Positions 23,170-36,380 of a stretch of DNA of 64,000 nt are shown here, piece by piece. Source of the DNA: Macquaria australasica. Lineage: Eukaryota; Chordata; Actinopteri; Centrarchiformes; Percichthyidae. The translations under genes were made by a program, and so were the position numbers. The stretch's first letter is position 1; the number at the start of each line of letters is the position of its first letter. The notes beneath the pieces were generated by a model that worked only from the letters and a program-made list of their open reading frames with translations, was not told where the DNA came from and made no database searches. The stretch is taken from assembly GCA_005408345.1 (NCBI GenBank), contig SEMN01000329.1, forward strand, positions 430,001-494,000, in the 5' to 3' direction.

Positions 23170-26100
23170 CTGCAAGAGGAAAGCCACCAAGAGAAAGGGA
23201 AGAGAGAGAAGAGAAATGGGGAAGAAGAGAGTAGAATATGGCAGGAAAAGGAGAGATGTGGAAAGAGGAATAACAGAAAAGAAGGAAAACAGGACAAAGG
23301 AGGGAGAGCATGGTAAAAGAGGGAGGGAAAAAAAGAGGGCACACTGTTATCAAATGTAGAACACAATCTTTACAGTCACATTCAATGATTTTGTTCCCCA
23401 ATCTGGACTGCAAGGCCAGGTTTTTCCTCTGATCAACACAAGAAAAAAATAACAAAAAGAAGTTACAATAGCAGAGTAAGCCAGGGCACACTTTCAACCT
23501 CAGTGTGTAGGTTATTTCTGCAACAATATGCCAACACAACAACTCCAAGGCCTTTCGTCTTATTGCAGGGAGCCACACAGAAACGGAGACTTTTATATAC
23601 TTGCGTGCAGTTGTGGGAAGATTGAGTGAGACAGCGATGCATGCGTGTAGGGCCGGTGCATGCGTGTTTTTGTGTGCGTTTGACGTGAGAGAGGGACGGA
23701 CAGGACCAGAAACAACAACCACTCATCCTCATCAAACCTGGACAGCCTGCACACAGACGTCCATGTGCACACACGCCCTCAACTCTAAAATGGAGCTCCA
23801 CATGCTAGAGAGTACATCAGGGCAGGGAGTAGAGACTGATGAAGGAGTGACAGGGGGATATGCGTAAGAGGTCGCAACTTACATGCCTGTAAGAATGCGT
23901 GCGAGTGTGTGTAGATGAGGGGTTGGAAGGGGAGGGGGCGAGGGGGGGGGTAACATTTATATATGTGATCACTTACCAAATGAAACAGGAGGGCTGCGTT
24001 AATCAGAGGGTGAACACACAGTTAGACAAATCGATACATCCCTTATCAATGGGTGTGAGTGTGTGTGTAATTCAATTCACTTTTATAGTGGCAAATCATA
24101 ACAGGGCCCTGGCCCTTTTCATATAGAGCAGGTCTAAACCATACTCTTTATAATATTAATGCGTAATAATTTAAGTGTGTACTTTATCACACACCATTTG
24201 CTAACTATTTTGAACCGTGAAGAGTAGAACCACTCCACTATTTATGTTGCTGTGATAAAATATTTTCTTAAGCTCATTTTAATAGAAGGGTTTTTTTAAG
24301 TTACAGGTGCCATCAGTAATTCTTGTTTAGCTTATATGGTTCAGGAAACAATATGCTCCTGAACAACAACATATCTGTCACTCCTGCCTTGCTTCAGTGA
24401 CATGCTACTTGCATCATGCTGCTGCCAGTGTAGTTGTTCACTCTGGATTTTGGTCTGTTCAGGTGGACCGGGTCTAAATATCCTTGGGTCTATTATGGAC
24501 CAGGTCTGACTGTCTTCTGGTTCCGTTTTTTTAAAAGGAATTTTATCGACATCAGGTTTGGGTAGGTCAAAAAGTATGATGTACTAGTGCTATGATGAAG
24601 CTAACATTAGCTACATGAGATGAGTTTTTTTGTCAATGCATTAGAGCAAATGTCGTCACTAATAATCTTGTCATTGTAGCAGTTTGTCAGTTTATACAGA
24701 AATAAAATAAATACCATAGATAAAACTTGAAATGTGAATCATTCTAAGTTCATTTTTTTACTGCTAGATGTAGTAGTGTAGCACCACCTTACCTGAGTGT
24801 CTGCACTCAGCACAGACATGGATACTTGACTGTGTAAAAATGTAGTAATGATGGATAGATATACTAAATACTGTTATGACATGCAGCCTTGTTTTTTCTC
24901 TCTAATGTACAGTAAAAGTTACCTAACAGGTGGTAATCTTTCATATTTTACTGATAGCACCTTTAATTGAAAAAGTTAACTGCTATGTAATTATGCAACT
25001 TATAGTCCTTACAGATTTCAAACAAAATGTTTGTCAAACCTTAACATTACATGTTAGCATTCCTTAAACATTATTGCTATTATGAGTACAATTAAAATTT
25101 AAAGTCACTATGTGTGCAGTTTGAAGATTTATGATGTTCCCCCAGGTTGTAAGAAGGACAATGTGTCATACAGAAAGGTCTAGACTAGCATCACAGACAG
25201 CACCAATAACAGTAACTCTACGTCTTTACAGACAAACCAAGACAACACTACCGCCTCACCCCCAGCACAAGCTACCAAACAGGAGACCACACACACACAC
25301 ACACACAGATCCCTTTTAGGAGTCAGACTCCATCTCAGGACTTTTGACATGTCCATCACTAGCAGAAAGAAACACACACACACACAGACATACAGCAACA
25401 CACCAGACATAGCAGCTAATAAACAAGGGGACAGAGCTTTATAATGACTGACACATGCTCAGTGTACTACTCCCTCACAGACCTATCTGATCCATCATTT
25501 ACAAATCACATACACACACACTCACATATGTAGCCACCCATCAACTGCAACAACAGAAAGTAACAGGTTGTTTCCCTGTTTTCAAGCCATTATGTAAGAG
25601 AGGGCATGTTTCTGTACAACTTGCTAGCAAATAGAGATCTCTGCAACACACGAGTGTATTTCCACATATGTAGGCAAGATTACATCCTTAGACACAACTT
25701 GCTGGAGTATGACGCCAACATTTGTTCCGTACAGACTCCTTAGCGCCATAAATTCTCAAATAGTGGCCACAGCCTTTATTCACCTCAATTAAATAGAGAA
25801 CTAGGCCTTTATTTGAGACAGGATACTATTAGACGCATGCCTTTGTTTTTGATTTCCCATTTTATAAAAGGTATGCATAATTGTTTGTTGTTCGCAACAA
25901 ACATAGTTAACAAAGGTTAACAACTAACTGCACTAGGGACAAACAGAACATACTCTGGAACATACAGAGTATAGGGACAGACAGCAAAGAAGAGGATTAA
26001 TGCTGCAGCAATGGTTTGAAAAGTATCTTTGGACATTTTGATACTTTGTTTGCAATGAAACGGGCAAAAAGCTGACTACAGCCACCGTCCTCCATGAAGG

Positions 26101-29100
26101 AGCAAGCTACAAACCTTTCAGAGCCACTTTTCTAGCCTACACAACGTGAGTGTTTAAAAACTTCAAACACAGGCTTTCAGTGGACTATTCCTTTCTGCAA
26201 TCCTAGTGTTGCCTGTGCATTGTCTTGGTATTTCCCATTACTTATTGTCATTTATTTTTATATATCTAGTTTTGATTACTGCTTTATCGTCAGTGTGTGT
26301 GCATGGGTGTGTGTAAGTGTGTGTCCAAGTCTGCAGCTTATATTTCCAGTATTTCTAATAACACATAAAGGCAGTACAAAGCTGAGGGATGCAGAGCCGC
26401 ATCAGACTTCCAGCAGGAAAAGCAAGATTACAATTTTCTAAACCATGGAGTCATCCTCAAAAAAAGGGGAACACTGTTCTAGTACCAGTGGCAGATATGC
26501 GTGTTTGGAATTGTTCTGTCTAATAAATACAGACCGATTCAGAAAGTGTTCTTTGGGGTAGCTTTGTGTTAGGGCAGGCAAAATGTAGAGACGGGGGGGG
26601 GCAAACAAATAAACTGATCAAAGAAATCTTTGATGCGCAGGGAGTGCCCAACTTAGAGATATTTTCAGGAAATAAATTAGAAGATAATGCTTTCACCTGC
26701 AGTCACTGGATTTGGTAAAAGAGCAAGTTTTCAGTTCCACTAGAAACACTTTTGACAAAACTGCAGTCATGCATGCATAACCCATGGTGAGAGCTGACAG
26801 GAAGGTGTGCATCATGCACAGAAACAGATGTTTATCATAATGGGAGGGTGTGATTGGCTCAGAGCTCTCTCTGAAGTCTGTTAATACTGCATCTGCTATG
26901 GATGAATCAAGAGTAAGAGGTTTTCATGGAAACTCATAGGTGAAAGATCAAGACTTCAGCATAAGATAAGTGTTGTGTAAATGGCCAAAGAAGGACAAAG
27001 CTCATATTCATCACATGTATTGATACTCACCCCATCTTCCTCCCTGTATGGGTTCAGACGGTTGTATACTGCTTCAATAACACTGCGTCTGCAGGAAGAA
27101 CACAGATACAAAAATGTGACTAGGTCTCTTGAGCTCTTCAATTCAAATCATCCATTAAAGCAACAGCAGAGGGCCTATGTGGAAAAAAAGGTACAGTAAA
27201 GTGTAGGAAGGAAAACATCTTGCTAGTATTATAACAACTACAAACTTGGAAAAGTATTTTCTACTCCAAGGTAGCTTGTCCCAATGACATACAAAAATCA
27301 ATACCTGGGCTGAGCATACGCACACTAGATAACTGGCAATTTGTTGTTCTTATTGGTAAATTTTAATACTGGTTCTGTTCAGGCTAGTTGATGGCCACTG
27401 GTCATTAGACAAAAAAGAGGTTTGCCAATGTTTTACACTCTCATTGCACTTTCATATTTGTATTCCAGATGTTTATGACTGCGGAATAATGGACAACTCC
27501 TGTGTTCAAATAACACAGAGTATCCCTTTGAGGGCGGTGGTCCTTACTTGCTGGCAAGGCCTCCCCCTGGTGGCAGAGTGGGCATGCCATGGTCAGTGGA
27601 CAGGTTCCTCATCACTGCTACCATGTCTGGGAAGCCCTCCTCCCCTGGCCGAGACAGCATCTCTAAAACAACACCAGACATGTTGTTACACAAATCAGTC
27701 TGAACAGAGCTGGTGATAGCCAAAAACAGCTGGGGAAAATAGCAGCGGGAGAGGAGAGAGACCAAAAAATGTGACAAATGAGGAGAAAGGAAGTGAAGAT
27801 GGAAACAGTACAAGTGAATTTGTGGAAATGAGTGTGTGTCTGAGACAGAGAGAGTGAGAGAGATGGTGACAGAAAGAGGCCTGCAACTGAGTTGAGAGTG
27901 GCATGAGGCCAGGTCAATGTTCAGCCAGAGCATTCCTCTCCCTCTTTCTTTTCTTCCCTCTTTCTATCTTCCAGTATTAGACAGTACCTGAAGCCAAACA
28001 TCTACTCCGCTTCACCCGAACCAAACTTTTGCATAACTGTACTTTACCCTGAAATGTAAAAAAGATTTGAACACACTTTGTGTGCCCATCAAACCATTTA
28101 GTAAACATTAATTTGCAGTATTATACACACTCTTTGTGTTTCCACCTGTGTTATAGTCTTACAAGGGATATTACAACCTATCTTCCAAATACTAGACCCA
28201 GGTTTTTCTATTCTGTGGATCAAGATACCAGGTTGGTTAAAATAAATGTAAAGATTCATTTTACCAGTCTCAGAGTTTAAGAATACATTTTATGTTTGGC
28301 CAAAATCTGAAAAAGCTGAACAGCCCTAGTTTTACACAAACTAACAGTAGCCAGGGAAGAGAGCTGGCATAACCAACAAAGACTAGAAAAGCTGCACTGT
28401 GTTCATCAGAGGGCCTCATGCATCCTGGGGGTAGGGGGGGGACAGAAAGAAAGACAGGAGGGGAGCAGGGAGTCCATCCAAACAAGACAGGGAATGTTTG
28501 AGCGAGGGAGGGAGAGAGAAAGATGCGTTTAGGGAGGGAAAAGGAGGATAGGAGAAATCAGGGAATAAAGAGGGGAGATGCTTGCTGAAATGGAAAAGGA
28601 GGTCACGATAGTGTCATTCCTCTGCTGTGAGCTGGAGCTAACTTGGCAGGAGGTTAGACAATAGAGAGTGGCAGGGTCAGTCAGTGGAGAAAGCATGCAT
28701 ACAGATATGATACACAGTTTCAGTAAAGATCCTGTCTCCCCCAAGAAAAACCTACACATTTTAAACCACAGCATTAGTAGGTGTAATTGAAATATAGATA
28801 AGAATGTAAACCCACAGTTATTAAAAGCAAACAGTACAATTTTACCACATGACAGTAACACACTAACTCCACACTAACTAAACACTTTATATTAAATGAC
28901 CTAAAATTGTTTCCACCTGCGTTATAGTCTTACACTTTAAGCCACACAAAGAATCTGAATATTCCAGAGCTGTTTCCAGGAGAAAAAAAATAAATATTAT
29001 GCAAATGAGACATTTACATTTTTAATATTCAACAATCCCATTATGTTTGCAAATACAGTAAACACTGGTTCTTGTTCTCCACCCATCCATTCTCACCTTC

Positions 29101-30851
29101 CACTCGAGACTCCAGATATTTGTTGAGCTCAGCATCTCTCCTCACAGCTTCCTCTGACACTTTGGGAACGTTGGGAAAACACACTAACACAACACTCATG
29201 TTATCCCGACTCCCCTAAGATGGGCGGGAGGAGAGAGGAACGAAGAAAGAGCAGGTAAGAGAAGGAGTTATTGTGTAGTGCTGAAAGAAACAGTGAAGAT
29301 GATTTCCTAGGCACAAGTAATGGAACAGTCTGCACTGTGGCTCACAGCTAAGTAGCCCATGAGGCAGTGTTGATACAGACTGCTCAATTTCAACATTGGG
29401 ACACAAATATGCAATTTTATATACAATGCTATTTCTCCACCTGAACACTTGTCCACTTATCCATTGTAATCTACTGAATTCAAAATGACGACAGCTGCTA
29501 TTCAGGATTAATGAGGAAACCTGCAAGATTTTTACAGCCGCCTTTCAAGCCTACAGAAGGTGAGTGTTTACTTCAAAATTAAAAGCTTGCACTTGCATTC
29601 TTGGCATTTTTACTTTGTCATATTCTAAAACCGCCCAACCAATTTCACTTTCTCCTTCCTTCTTATTTGAGAGACCATTTAGTTGTGCGCCTGGGCCATT
29701 AAAGCTGTTACAACTAGAAAAAAAGTCTCTTTAGAACTGTATACATTCATGTACATTTCTTCATCATATACATCTCTTTGGAGCAGGGAATTCAAGTGAC
29801 CTTCTTGGTGACAATCATTTTAAAAAGTAATTTGTGGCAAACTGGTTTCTTGGAGGACTTGATTCTGCCAGATTCCAACACATTTCAATCTCTATAAGCC
29901 ATTAGCAAACAGTGGCAAAAACGCACAAAGTCATGCTTAAAAAAAAAACTTATTTGTACACACCTTGTGCAGGCAGGTGTCCACCACTTCATTGCAGACT
30001 CTCTCCAGGTCATCAGACACCTCAAGCCTAGATTTCACAAACTCACACAGCTCCTCATTGGACATGACATCCCAGATGCCATCGCACGCCAGGATCACAA
30101 ACTGATCCTGTTCCGGGGCCCGAACCATCTCAAACACAGCTGGTTCGGGGCTAACCAGCTGCTCTGTGGGCCCCTTCCCATCCACGCACTTGTAATCGTA
30201 GTCCCCCAGGGCCCTTGATACAGCCAGTGACCCATTAACCCTCTGAATCATCACTGACCCACCAGCATTCTGGATGCGCTCTCTCTCACGTGGGTTGCAA
30301 GGCTTGTGGTCAAGTGTGGAGAAGCACACGTGTGAATTGCGGTATAGAACAGCTCGAGAATCACCACAGTTAATGAAGAAGAAATTATCAGGTGACAGGA
30401 GGATTCCCACTGCTGTGGAGCCACTACGGTCCATGCCATTTCGAAGGTCAGAAAAGCTGCGCATGTGCTCATCAATCCTCAGGAAGCCTGTCCGGATCCC
30501 AGCTTTCACAGCCTCCACTGTAGGAGGAACCGATGCTGGAGGTTCACTGGTAGAGCTGTCTGAACCTCCATGAGAGACTTTAGTCCCTCCTGACCCTAAG
30601 CTAGCACTGATTATGTGTTCCAGAAGATGCTTAGAGCAGTAGTTGGCAACCCTTGAGCCAGCGTGACCATCATACACAGCAAAAAAGGACCAGTCAGTCA
30701 TACCGGGAGCAGGAAGTCCCAACACAGCCGTGTGAGCATCCTCCATTTCCACCCGCCAGCCCTGCATGGAGCTTAGCCCATAGCGCAGGCCATTGCCCTC
30801 ACCATGTGAGTTGTGCTTCTCTGTCTTGGGCTTGTCCAGGAATGCACCCAT
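23140..30851 (-). CDS. ppm1b: Protein phosphatase 1B (PP2C beta), short C-terminal isoform
   Basis: A Mg2+/Mn2+-dependent Ser/Thr phosphatase that dampens stress-kinase and NF-kB signalling in mammals. Coding exons on the minus strand: 30851-29964 (296 codons), 29214-29097, 27662-27548, 27088-27031, and a last exon 23169-23140. All phases agree; 402 residues (human short form 387). MGAFLDKPKTEKHN has Gly2 for N-myristoylation. Metal ligands are Glu37 and Asp61 (EMEDAH, YDGHAG), Asp257 (CDGIWD) and Asp300 (SRDNMS). The helical tail includes LPPGGGLASK and VIEAVYNRLNPYREEDG, then NGAELEYHW, like the GAGDLEDPW ending of the short human isoform. An untranslated exon lies near 38.5 kb. I did not find the long C-terminal exons (KLVEALRQMR type) in this window. 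Confidence 0.92.
23186..23336 (-). promoter_or_regulatory. Long pyrimidine tract upstream of the ppm1b last exon
   Basis: On the plus strand this is almost all A and G, so the ppm1b pre-mRNA is CU-rich for about 150 bases right before the acceptor at 23170. Such tracts bind PTB-type splicing regulators, so regulated use of this exon is plausible. Confidence 0.5.
24065..24165 (+). repeat. Teleost interspersed repeat fragment
   Basis: AATTCAATTCACTTTTATAG, GCAAATCATAACAGGGC, AGAGCAGGTCTAAACCATAC and TCTTTATAATATTAAT follow, in order, a widespread fish repeat ('tcaattttatttatatagcgccaaatcata...agagcaggtctagaccatactctttataatatt'). Confidence 0.65.
26121..26156 (+). repeat. Dispersed repeat, copy A (ppm1b intron)
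   Basis: Resembles 29535-29570 over about 36 bases: both end with GCCTACA, then GTGAGTGTTTA. The flanks are weakly similar. Confidence 0.5.
29535..29570 (+). repeat. Dispersed repeat, copy B (ppm1b intron)
   Basis: The diverged partner of 26121-26156 in the same orientation, sharing GCC-CTTTC-AGCCTACA and GTGAGTGTTTA. Confidence 0.5.
29964..30851 (-). CDS. ppm1b: ppm1b first coding exon: most of the PP2C catalytic domain
   Basis: An 888-bp exon whose acceptor CCCACAG|GTAGCAG (exon from 30880) leaves 29 bp of 5'UTR before ATGGGTGC. It holds the motifs RYGLSSMQGWR, YDGHAGSRVANYC, DRSGSTAVG, NCGDSRAVLY and LACDGIWDVMS. Residues about 82-110 form a Ser/Gly/Pro-rich loop longer than in the human protein. 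Donor CACAAG|GTGTGT. Confidence 0.95.
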
Positions 30852-31123
30852 GGCTCTACACTAGAGAGACCCACTGCTACCTGTGGGAGAGAAAATAAAA
30901 AGACAGGAATAAAAAAAAAAGAAAACCAGACACTGAACAGTTCGGTCGCTGCAGGCCTGTACTATGTTGACACAATACCAGAATTCTGACTCTGATAACA
31001 ATACAGTTAACCCTCAAGATTGTCTGGTTTGGTAGATTTTAGGACATCTCCTCATGCTCACCAATTGCATTTTCACAGTAACGGATCCAAAGCTGTGCTC
31101 CAATTCCACAATATACAATAACT

Positions 31124-31124
<1 letters not shown>

Positions 31125-31187
<63 letters not shown>

Positions 31188-31225
31188 TACTAATATATAT
31201 ATACACATATATATATATACACACA
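31125..31225. repeat. TG-TA-CA compound microsatellite
   Basis: A TG run, then TATATA, CACACA, further TATATA blocks and CACAC. The strand-symmetric make-up allows hairpins. Confidence 0.95.
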
Positions 31226-34200
31226 CTAAATTTTCTAAACATTTCAAAAAGCTTATTGGCACACCTAAATTGTACTTTAACTCCAGACTTCCCAGTCCAA
31301 CTGTTAGTGTGTTCACCTGAGAGAGGCAGGGACTGTAACAAATAGCCATCCATAGCCACCATTAAATTGAGGAGAAGCAAGAGATAAAATTACATAAAAT
31401 GAACGTACTGATCTTCTTGGATATTAAGGATGTTGCAGAGGATAGGTCATATCATCAAGGTAAAATATAAAAATATTAGCACACAACTAACGTATTAATA
31501 CAAGCAGTGTACAGAAGCAGAAATAGTACAAATAACACCAACTTAGACTTCAAGGGTGGGAAAAATAGTGGTCTCTTGCAATATGTTCATCAGTTAGCTA
31601 AGACATAACTCCACATCTGCAGCCATTTGAAGTGATTCTTGATGTTTAGACTTTAGCCAGTTTACTGTTAACTCAGCTGGCAATGAATCTCAAACTGAAA
31701 GGTTTTCGTAATGCAGTGAAAAAAAACATTAAAATACCAATTATATAAAAATATAAAATTCTCATTTTTTAGTTTGTAATACTAATTTGAGTAATACCTA
31801 CAGCATACATTATCTCAAATATTACTTAAAAATGCATAAACTATACTGGAAACCAATTCTACCTAGTAGTGTGGATCATAAAGTGAATTGAAATGGGAAA
31901 TGCAAAAGTACACCTGCTTTATGAGTAGATACTGCACAGGTTTCATTTTTCAAGTTGCTAAATCAGGTTGTGAACAGAAATTAGGCTTCCACTCAAAATG
32001 ATTGTGGTTATACCTTCTCAGCCAACAAAAACAGATAACAGATCTCGACCGAATCTTTGAGGGTCTGACGTATGATGTAAACCCTGCAAAATGTCCCACA
32101 GATTTTTAAGGAAATTGTAGGAGACTTGGACTGCTGGAGCTTTTAAGCAGGTGTGTGTTTCTTTTACTGTTTACTTGATAGGCCTAAAGGAGTAATTCAA
32201 CCAAACCGTGATCATTGCTCATCATATCCAGAAATAGCACAGCCACTTTGGTTTATGCTTAGAGAGACTGAGGGGCAAGCTTAAAAGCTTCTTTGGCCAG
32301 CCAGAACTGGCTACTAAGAGCATTAACAAACTCCACAGAGTGGTCGAGAGGATGTGTTATCTGTCCATAGCTGCACCTGCATTAGCTAAATGAACAGCAG
32401 CATCAGACTGCTTAATGGGAGAGAGAAATGCTGTATCTAGCCTGTGTTAATTGGTTACGTAATGTGAGAACATGAACTTCTACAGTCTTGTTTGTAACAC
32501 TACTTAATGGCCTCTTAGCCTAGGAAATTGCACTCTTAACTTGTACCTTAATTCCTGAAAATATCAATAAATGCTACTTACAGATAAATTGTAGGCATAC
32601 TCAAGGCATACTTTTAAAAAAATAAGAACTGCCCGGTTTCCCACTATCTCATATTTCTGTTAACGTATGATTATAAGTCAATGGTCTGACAATTTTATGA
32701 ACAAAAATCTAAACCTAACCTAGCGATAAGTGAAAGGGTGAAGGGGAGTCAATGACATGATTTGAACAGTCACCCCCATCTACATAGGAAGTGTATAGGC
32801 CGCCATTTTTAAGTCACCCGTCTCACATCTATCTGACAGAACAGGTAAACTTCAATCTCAACTAATACCATTGTCTGCGCCGCCCACATGACAGCTTGCA
32901 CTTCGTTCACATTTCATGTGCGGAACTGCATCTGTGAGCACTGTAAAATCACATGTACACAGAAGTGCTGTGGTTTAACGGATCTAGTATGACAGTGACA
33001 GAGGCTTGAGGCTCTTCCTGTTGTGCTGCTGATTTTCTGCTGTTTTCGCTAAGCAGCTGGCGTAGACAAGGTACAAGACTCAGGTCGCAAATTTATGACT
33101 TGACACTTTACAATGATTTTAAATAAAGTGATTGGGGAATAACCTAGACTTGAGAAAAGCTGACTTGAAACTACTTGACTTTTATTAAAATTGCCTATGA
33201 AATATGCATTTTAATTTCGCTTTCGATATGTGCAAAAACAAAAAGGTTTTTCCTCCAGTAGCCTAATGTTTGCAGTTGACACATTATTGGCTAACATTAG
33301 CGTGTGATGCACACAAACCAAACCTACAACAGCAGACTAGCCAACACAGTTGTGCATGAGAACCAGGTATTCTAGTCCTGCAGGTCAGTGAGCGACAAAA
33401 AAATACAGCATCTAACTTAATCATATCAAAAGCTAAAAACCACAAATACTACTTTTTACTACATAGTTAGCTACACTAGACTATATTTGATCATTAGAAT
33501 GCTACTGCAAATTGTTTGTACAATGACACAAAATTGAACTGGAGGTTGTTTCAGGCTGATTCAGTAGATCATGTCAAATATAAATACTTAACCCACTCAC
33601 TCTGTCAGTCAAGTATGTCAGTATTTAAAGTTAAGACTGCAAACAACTGACCTAATTAAAGTAGTGACACACACATGCTATGCTTGACAGTCTGATGTTT
33701 GGGTGTGTACAAAAACAACTTTATCCAACTTAGGTATCAATTACAAAACTGAGCCAAACATTATTGTCTACACTCTGTAGCACCAAGTCAGTAGTACATA
33801 ATCATGAGCCAGGTTTAGTATTTTTTGTTTACTTTTAGAAAAGAGTGGATGATCAGTACCAAAGTGGCTTGTGTGACTTCCAATCTCCCAATTGACTGAA
33901 TTAAGATAAAACAGGTGTGTTGTGTTTTGCATATCATCAGATAAACACATGCACACTTGGCCACTGATCACATATCAAAGGGCTGGGAAGCACCACTAGT
34001 GCAAACCACTTGAATTATTACCTTGACAACAAATGCATTCACACACACATATCAAAGCCATGTGCACAATCACCAAACCAAATGATCTGCTCTTTCACCT
34101 GTCCAGCGACTGCATAGGCACTGTACCAAGGCAAGGGCCCTTTTATTTCAAGGCTCATAATAAGCCATCATCAACACACAGCTACAGTATGTGCCATACC

Positions 34201-34800
34201 CTATTGGCCTTGCATAAAAAATAAATACCAGCATACATAACTTCTAAGCACTAATGCAAGCACTGAGAACTCCGGGGAGTGACGTCACCCAGTCTGATGT
34301 CTCCATGGTTACACGGCTTGGAGTGGCAGCTGAGTGGTTGCCATAGCAACAGAGCCAGTAGGTGTTGGTGGTTGCAGCATGCGACAAGAGGACTGCACAG
34401 CCATGCCACTGAGTGTGTGGTTGCGTACATTCATGTGGCTACTTACTGAGTGGACGTGCATTTCAGGATTAGGTCTCAAGAAAGGTGGAAAAACTGACCT
34501 CACTCTGATTTTATTCACACCACTCAATTGTTTCTCTCACATGGCAAGATGAAGTGAATGGCCGATGCTGTTTGAGAGTCAAGGTTGAAAGCTGGCTAAC
34601 AGACAGGCCCACAGGTCTCAGACTTCAGATAAGCAGGGTAGCTTTAACAAGCTAACTCAATTTAACAGCTGCTGATGGGATCCACACAGGGCCAGATTAG
34701 CCTGTCAAACACAGACCACAGAGTGCACACAGCAGTGAACTACTAACATGATAGGTCTCTCTCTCCGACTCTTGTTTGGTGACATGCAGCAAACGCAGTA

Positions 34801-35102
34801 GGACTGCAACTAACCTAGTTGCTAATCGCTTGGTCTACAGAACATTAGAAAACAGTGAGAAAAGCCTGTTACAATACAGCCTAAAGAGACTTCATCAAAT
34901 GTCTTGTTTTGTCCAACCAACATTTCCAAACCCCAAAATATTACATTTACTATAATGTAAGACCAAGGAAAGCAGCAAATCCTCACATTTGAGAACCTGG
35001 AAATATCACAAATTACTTAAATGATTAATTGATTATCAACATAGTTGTCGATTCATTTTCTGTCGATCGAACAATCGATTCATTGACTAATTGATGCAGC
35101 TC
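34801..35102 (-). mobile_element. MITE-like teleost repeat with imperfect terminal inverted repeats
   Basis: The left end GGACTGCAACTAACCTAGTT and the right end read on the other strand (GAGCTGCATCAATTAGTCAA) are similar. Internal phrases GTCGATTCATTTTCTGTCGA, CCTCACATTTGAGAACCTGG and GTCTTGTTTTGTCCAACCAA match a repeat that is very common in fish genomes ('agagctgcaacaattagtcgattaatcga...'). Confidence 0.7.
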
Positions 35103-36019
35103 TAGTGTACAGTATTCGATATAATAGCTTACGTCTACATTACAGATGACAGCATCACCGAGAGGTTGTACTGTACTTGGTGGGAAAATGACAGGAGATA
35201 GAAATGAACAATGGACTGTATTTCTGGCCAAAATGAGCAATAAATCAACAAATATGAGCAGAATGCAATGAGTCAACATGATATCTTGTGAACAAGCTGA
35301 TGGGAAATGTAGCATGGTGTCGTAGAAGCCAGGTGCTGGAGTACTATAGAGGAGCAGCTGAGTGAAATTCTCAATCAACACATGATGATTTACATGTGGT
35401 TCCCAAAGGAAAAATAACCCTAACCCTAAGAGTCAGAAGGGGACATTGGTGCCAGATAAAGGCCCTCCTGCCTCATCCTAAAAGTATAGTAGTCAACAGC
35501 CTGCCGGATGAAAGGAATGACCCGAGTAGTGTACTGTCCGAATATTGTTTTTCTGATCTGACTATATTGTCCACTACAAAATATACAAGTGAACGATTTT
35601 GGACACGGCCCAGGTTCAAGTCCCCTTGACCAATGGTAACCCTACTTATACTGAGGACAACAGATTTTATTCCAAAGAGTAGGGTTTGCCCAAAACATTG
35701 TTTACAGACAAGCAGGGTTCTAATGATACTAATGATACTTCAAGTAAGAAGTAAACCACTGCATGTTGTTTGTGATTCTATCAACATTCAATTGATAATG
35801 AGGAGAGCTTCATGAGGCTGAGAACTTTCCTCAGTGCTAAAAACATATTAAAAAATGTAATGCAGCTATGCAATATAAATGCACTGTGCATATTATACTT
35901 TGAGTCCATGTTTCAACACAGTTCCTCTTTGTAGTTTACATCTGGTTAAAAAAGCCAATACTGAGAGCATGGGGTAAATTTCTACTAATGTGCTTATATT
36001 GCCATTTAGGCAGGGGATC

Positions 36020-36380
36020 ATCTTTCTGCTGATTAAGTATACAGGCCTTTCTAGGGTCAGTGCGGATCCGGGGCTTAGTCCAAGACTTGCTTTCTTACTT
36101 AGTGTTTATGTATTACAATCAGTCTGCACATTCATGTAGACACACAATGCGCAAACTGTGCTGCCAACTGTAATACTATGGTGAAGTTATCACTTTCAGT
36201 AAACACTTTCTAAAGCTTTTACAATTTAGACAACTGTGTTTAAAACACATTGGTTCCTACGCAGCTATTATCAGGGTTTACTACAAAAAATGCCATGCGT
36301 GATGAACAGTAAAGATTCGAGGCTTTGCTGAAAACATTCGGGGCTTAAGCCTCATAGGCCCACCCCTGGCACCGCCTATG
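36020..36380. repeat. Possible mobile-element remnant
   Basis: The end TTCGGGGCTTAAGCCTCATA, then CCCCTGGCACCGCCTATG, looks like the terminus of a fish transposon family ('...cccctggcgccgcctatg'). The left limit is uncertain. Confidence 0.35.

Noticed and set aside
23054..23722. A 222-residue minus-strand open frame across the ppm1b last exon
   Set aside because: It lies in a different frame from the spliced ppm1b end and consists of the translated CU-rich tract (Phe/Ser/Leu/Pro).
35414..35430. CCCTAACCCTAA, a telomere-like motif
   Set aside because: Only two units, with no extension and no mirrored copy. Expected by chance in 64 kb.
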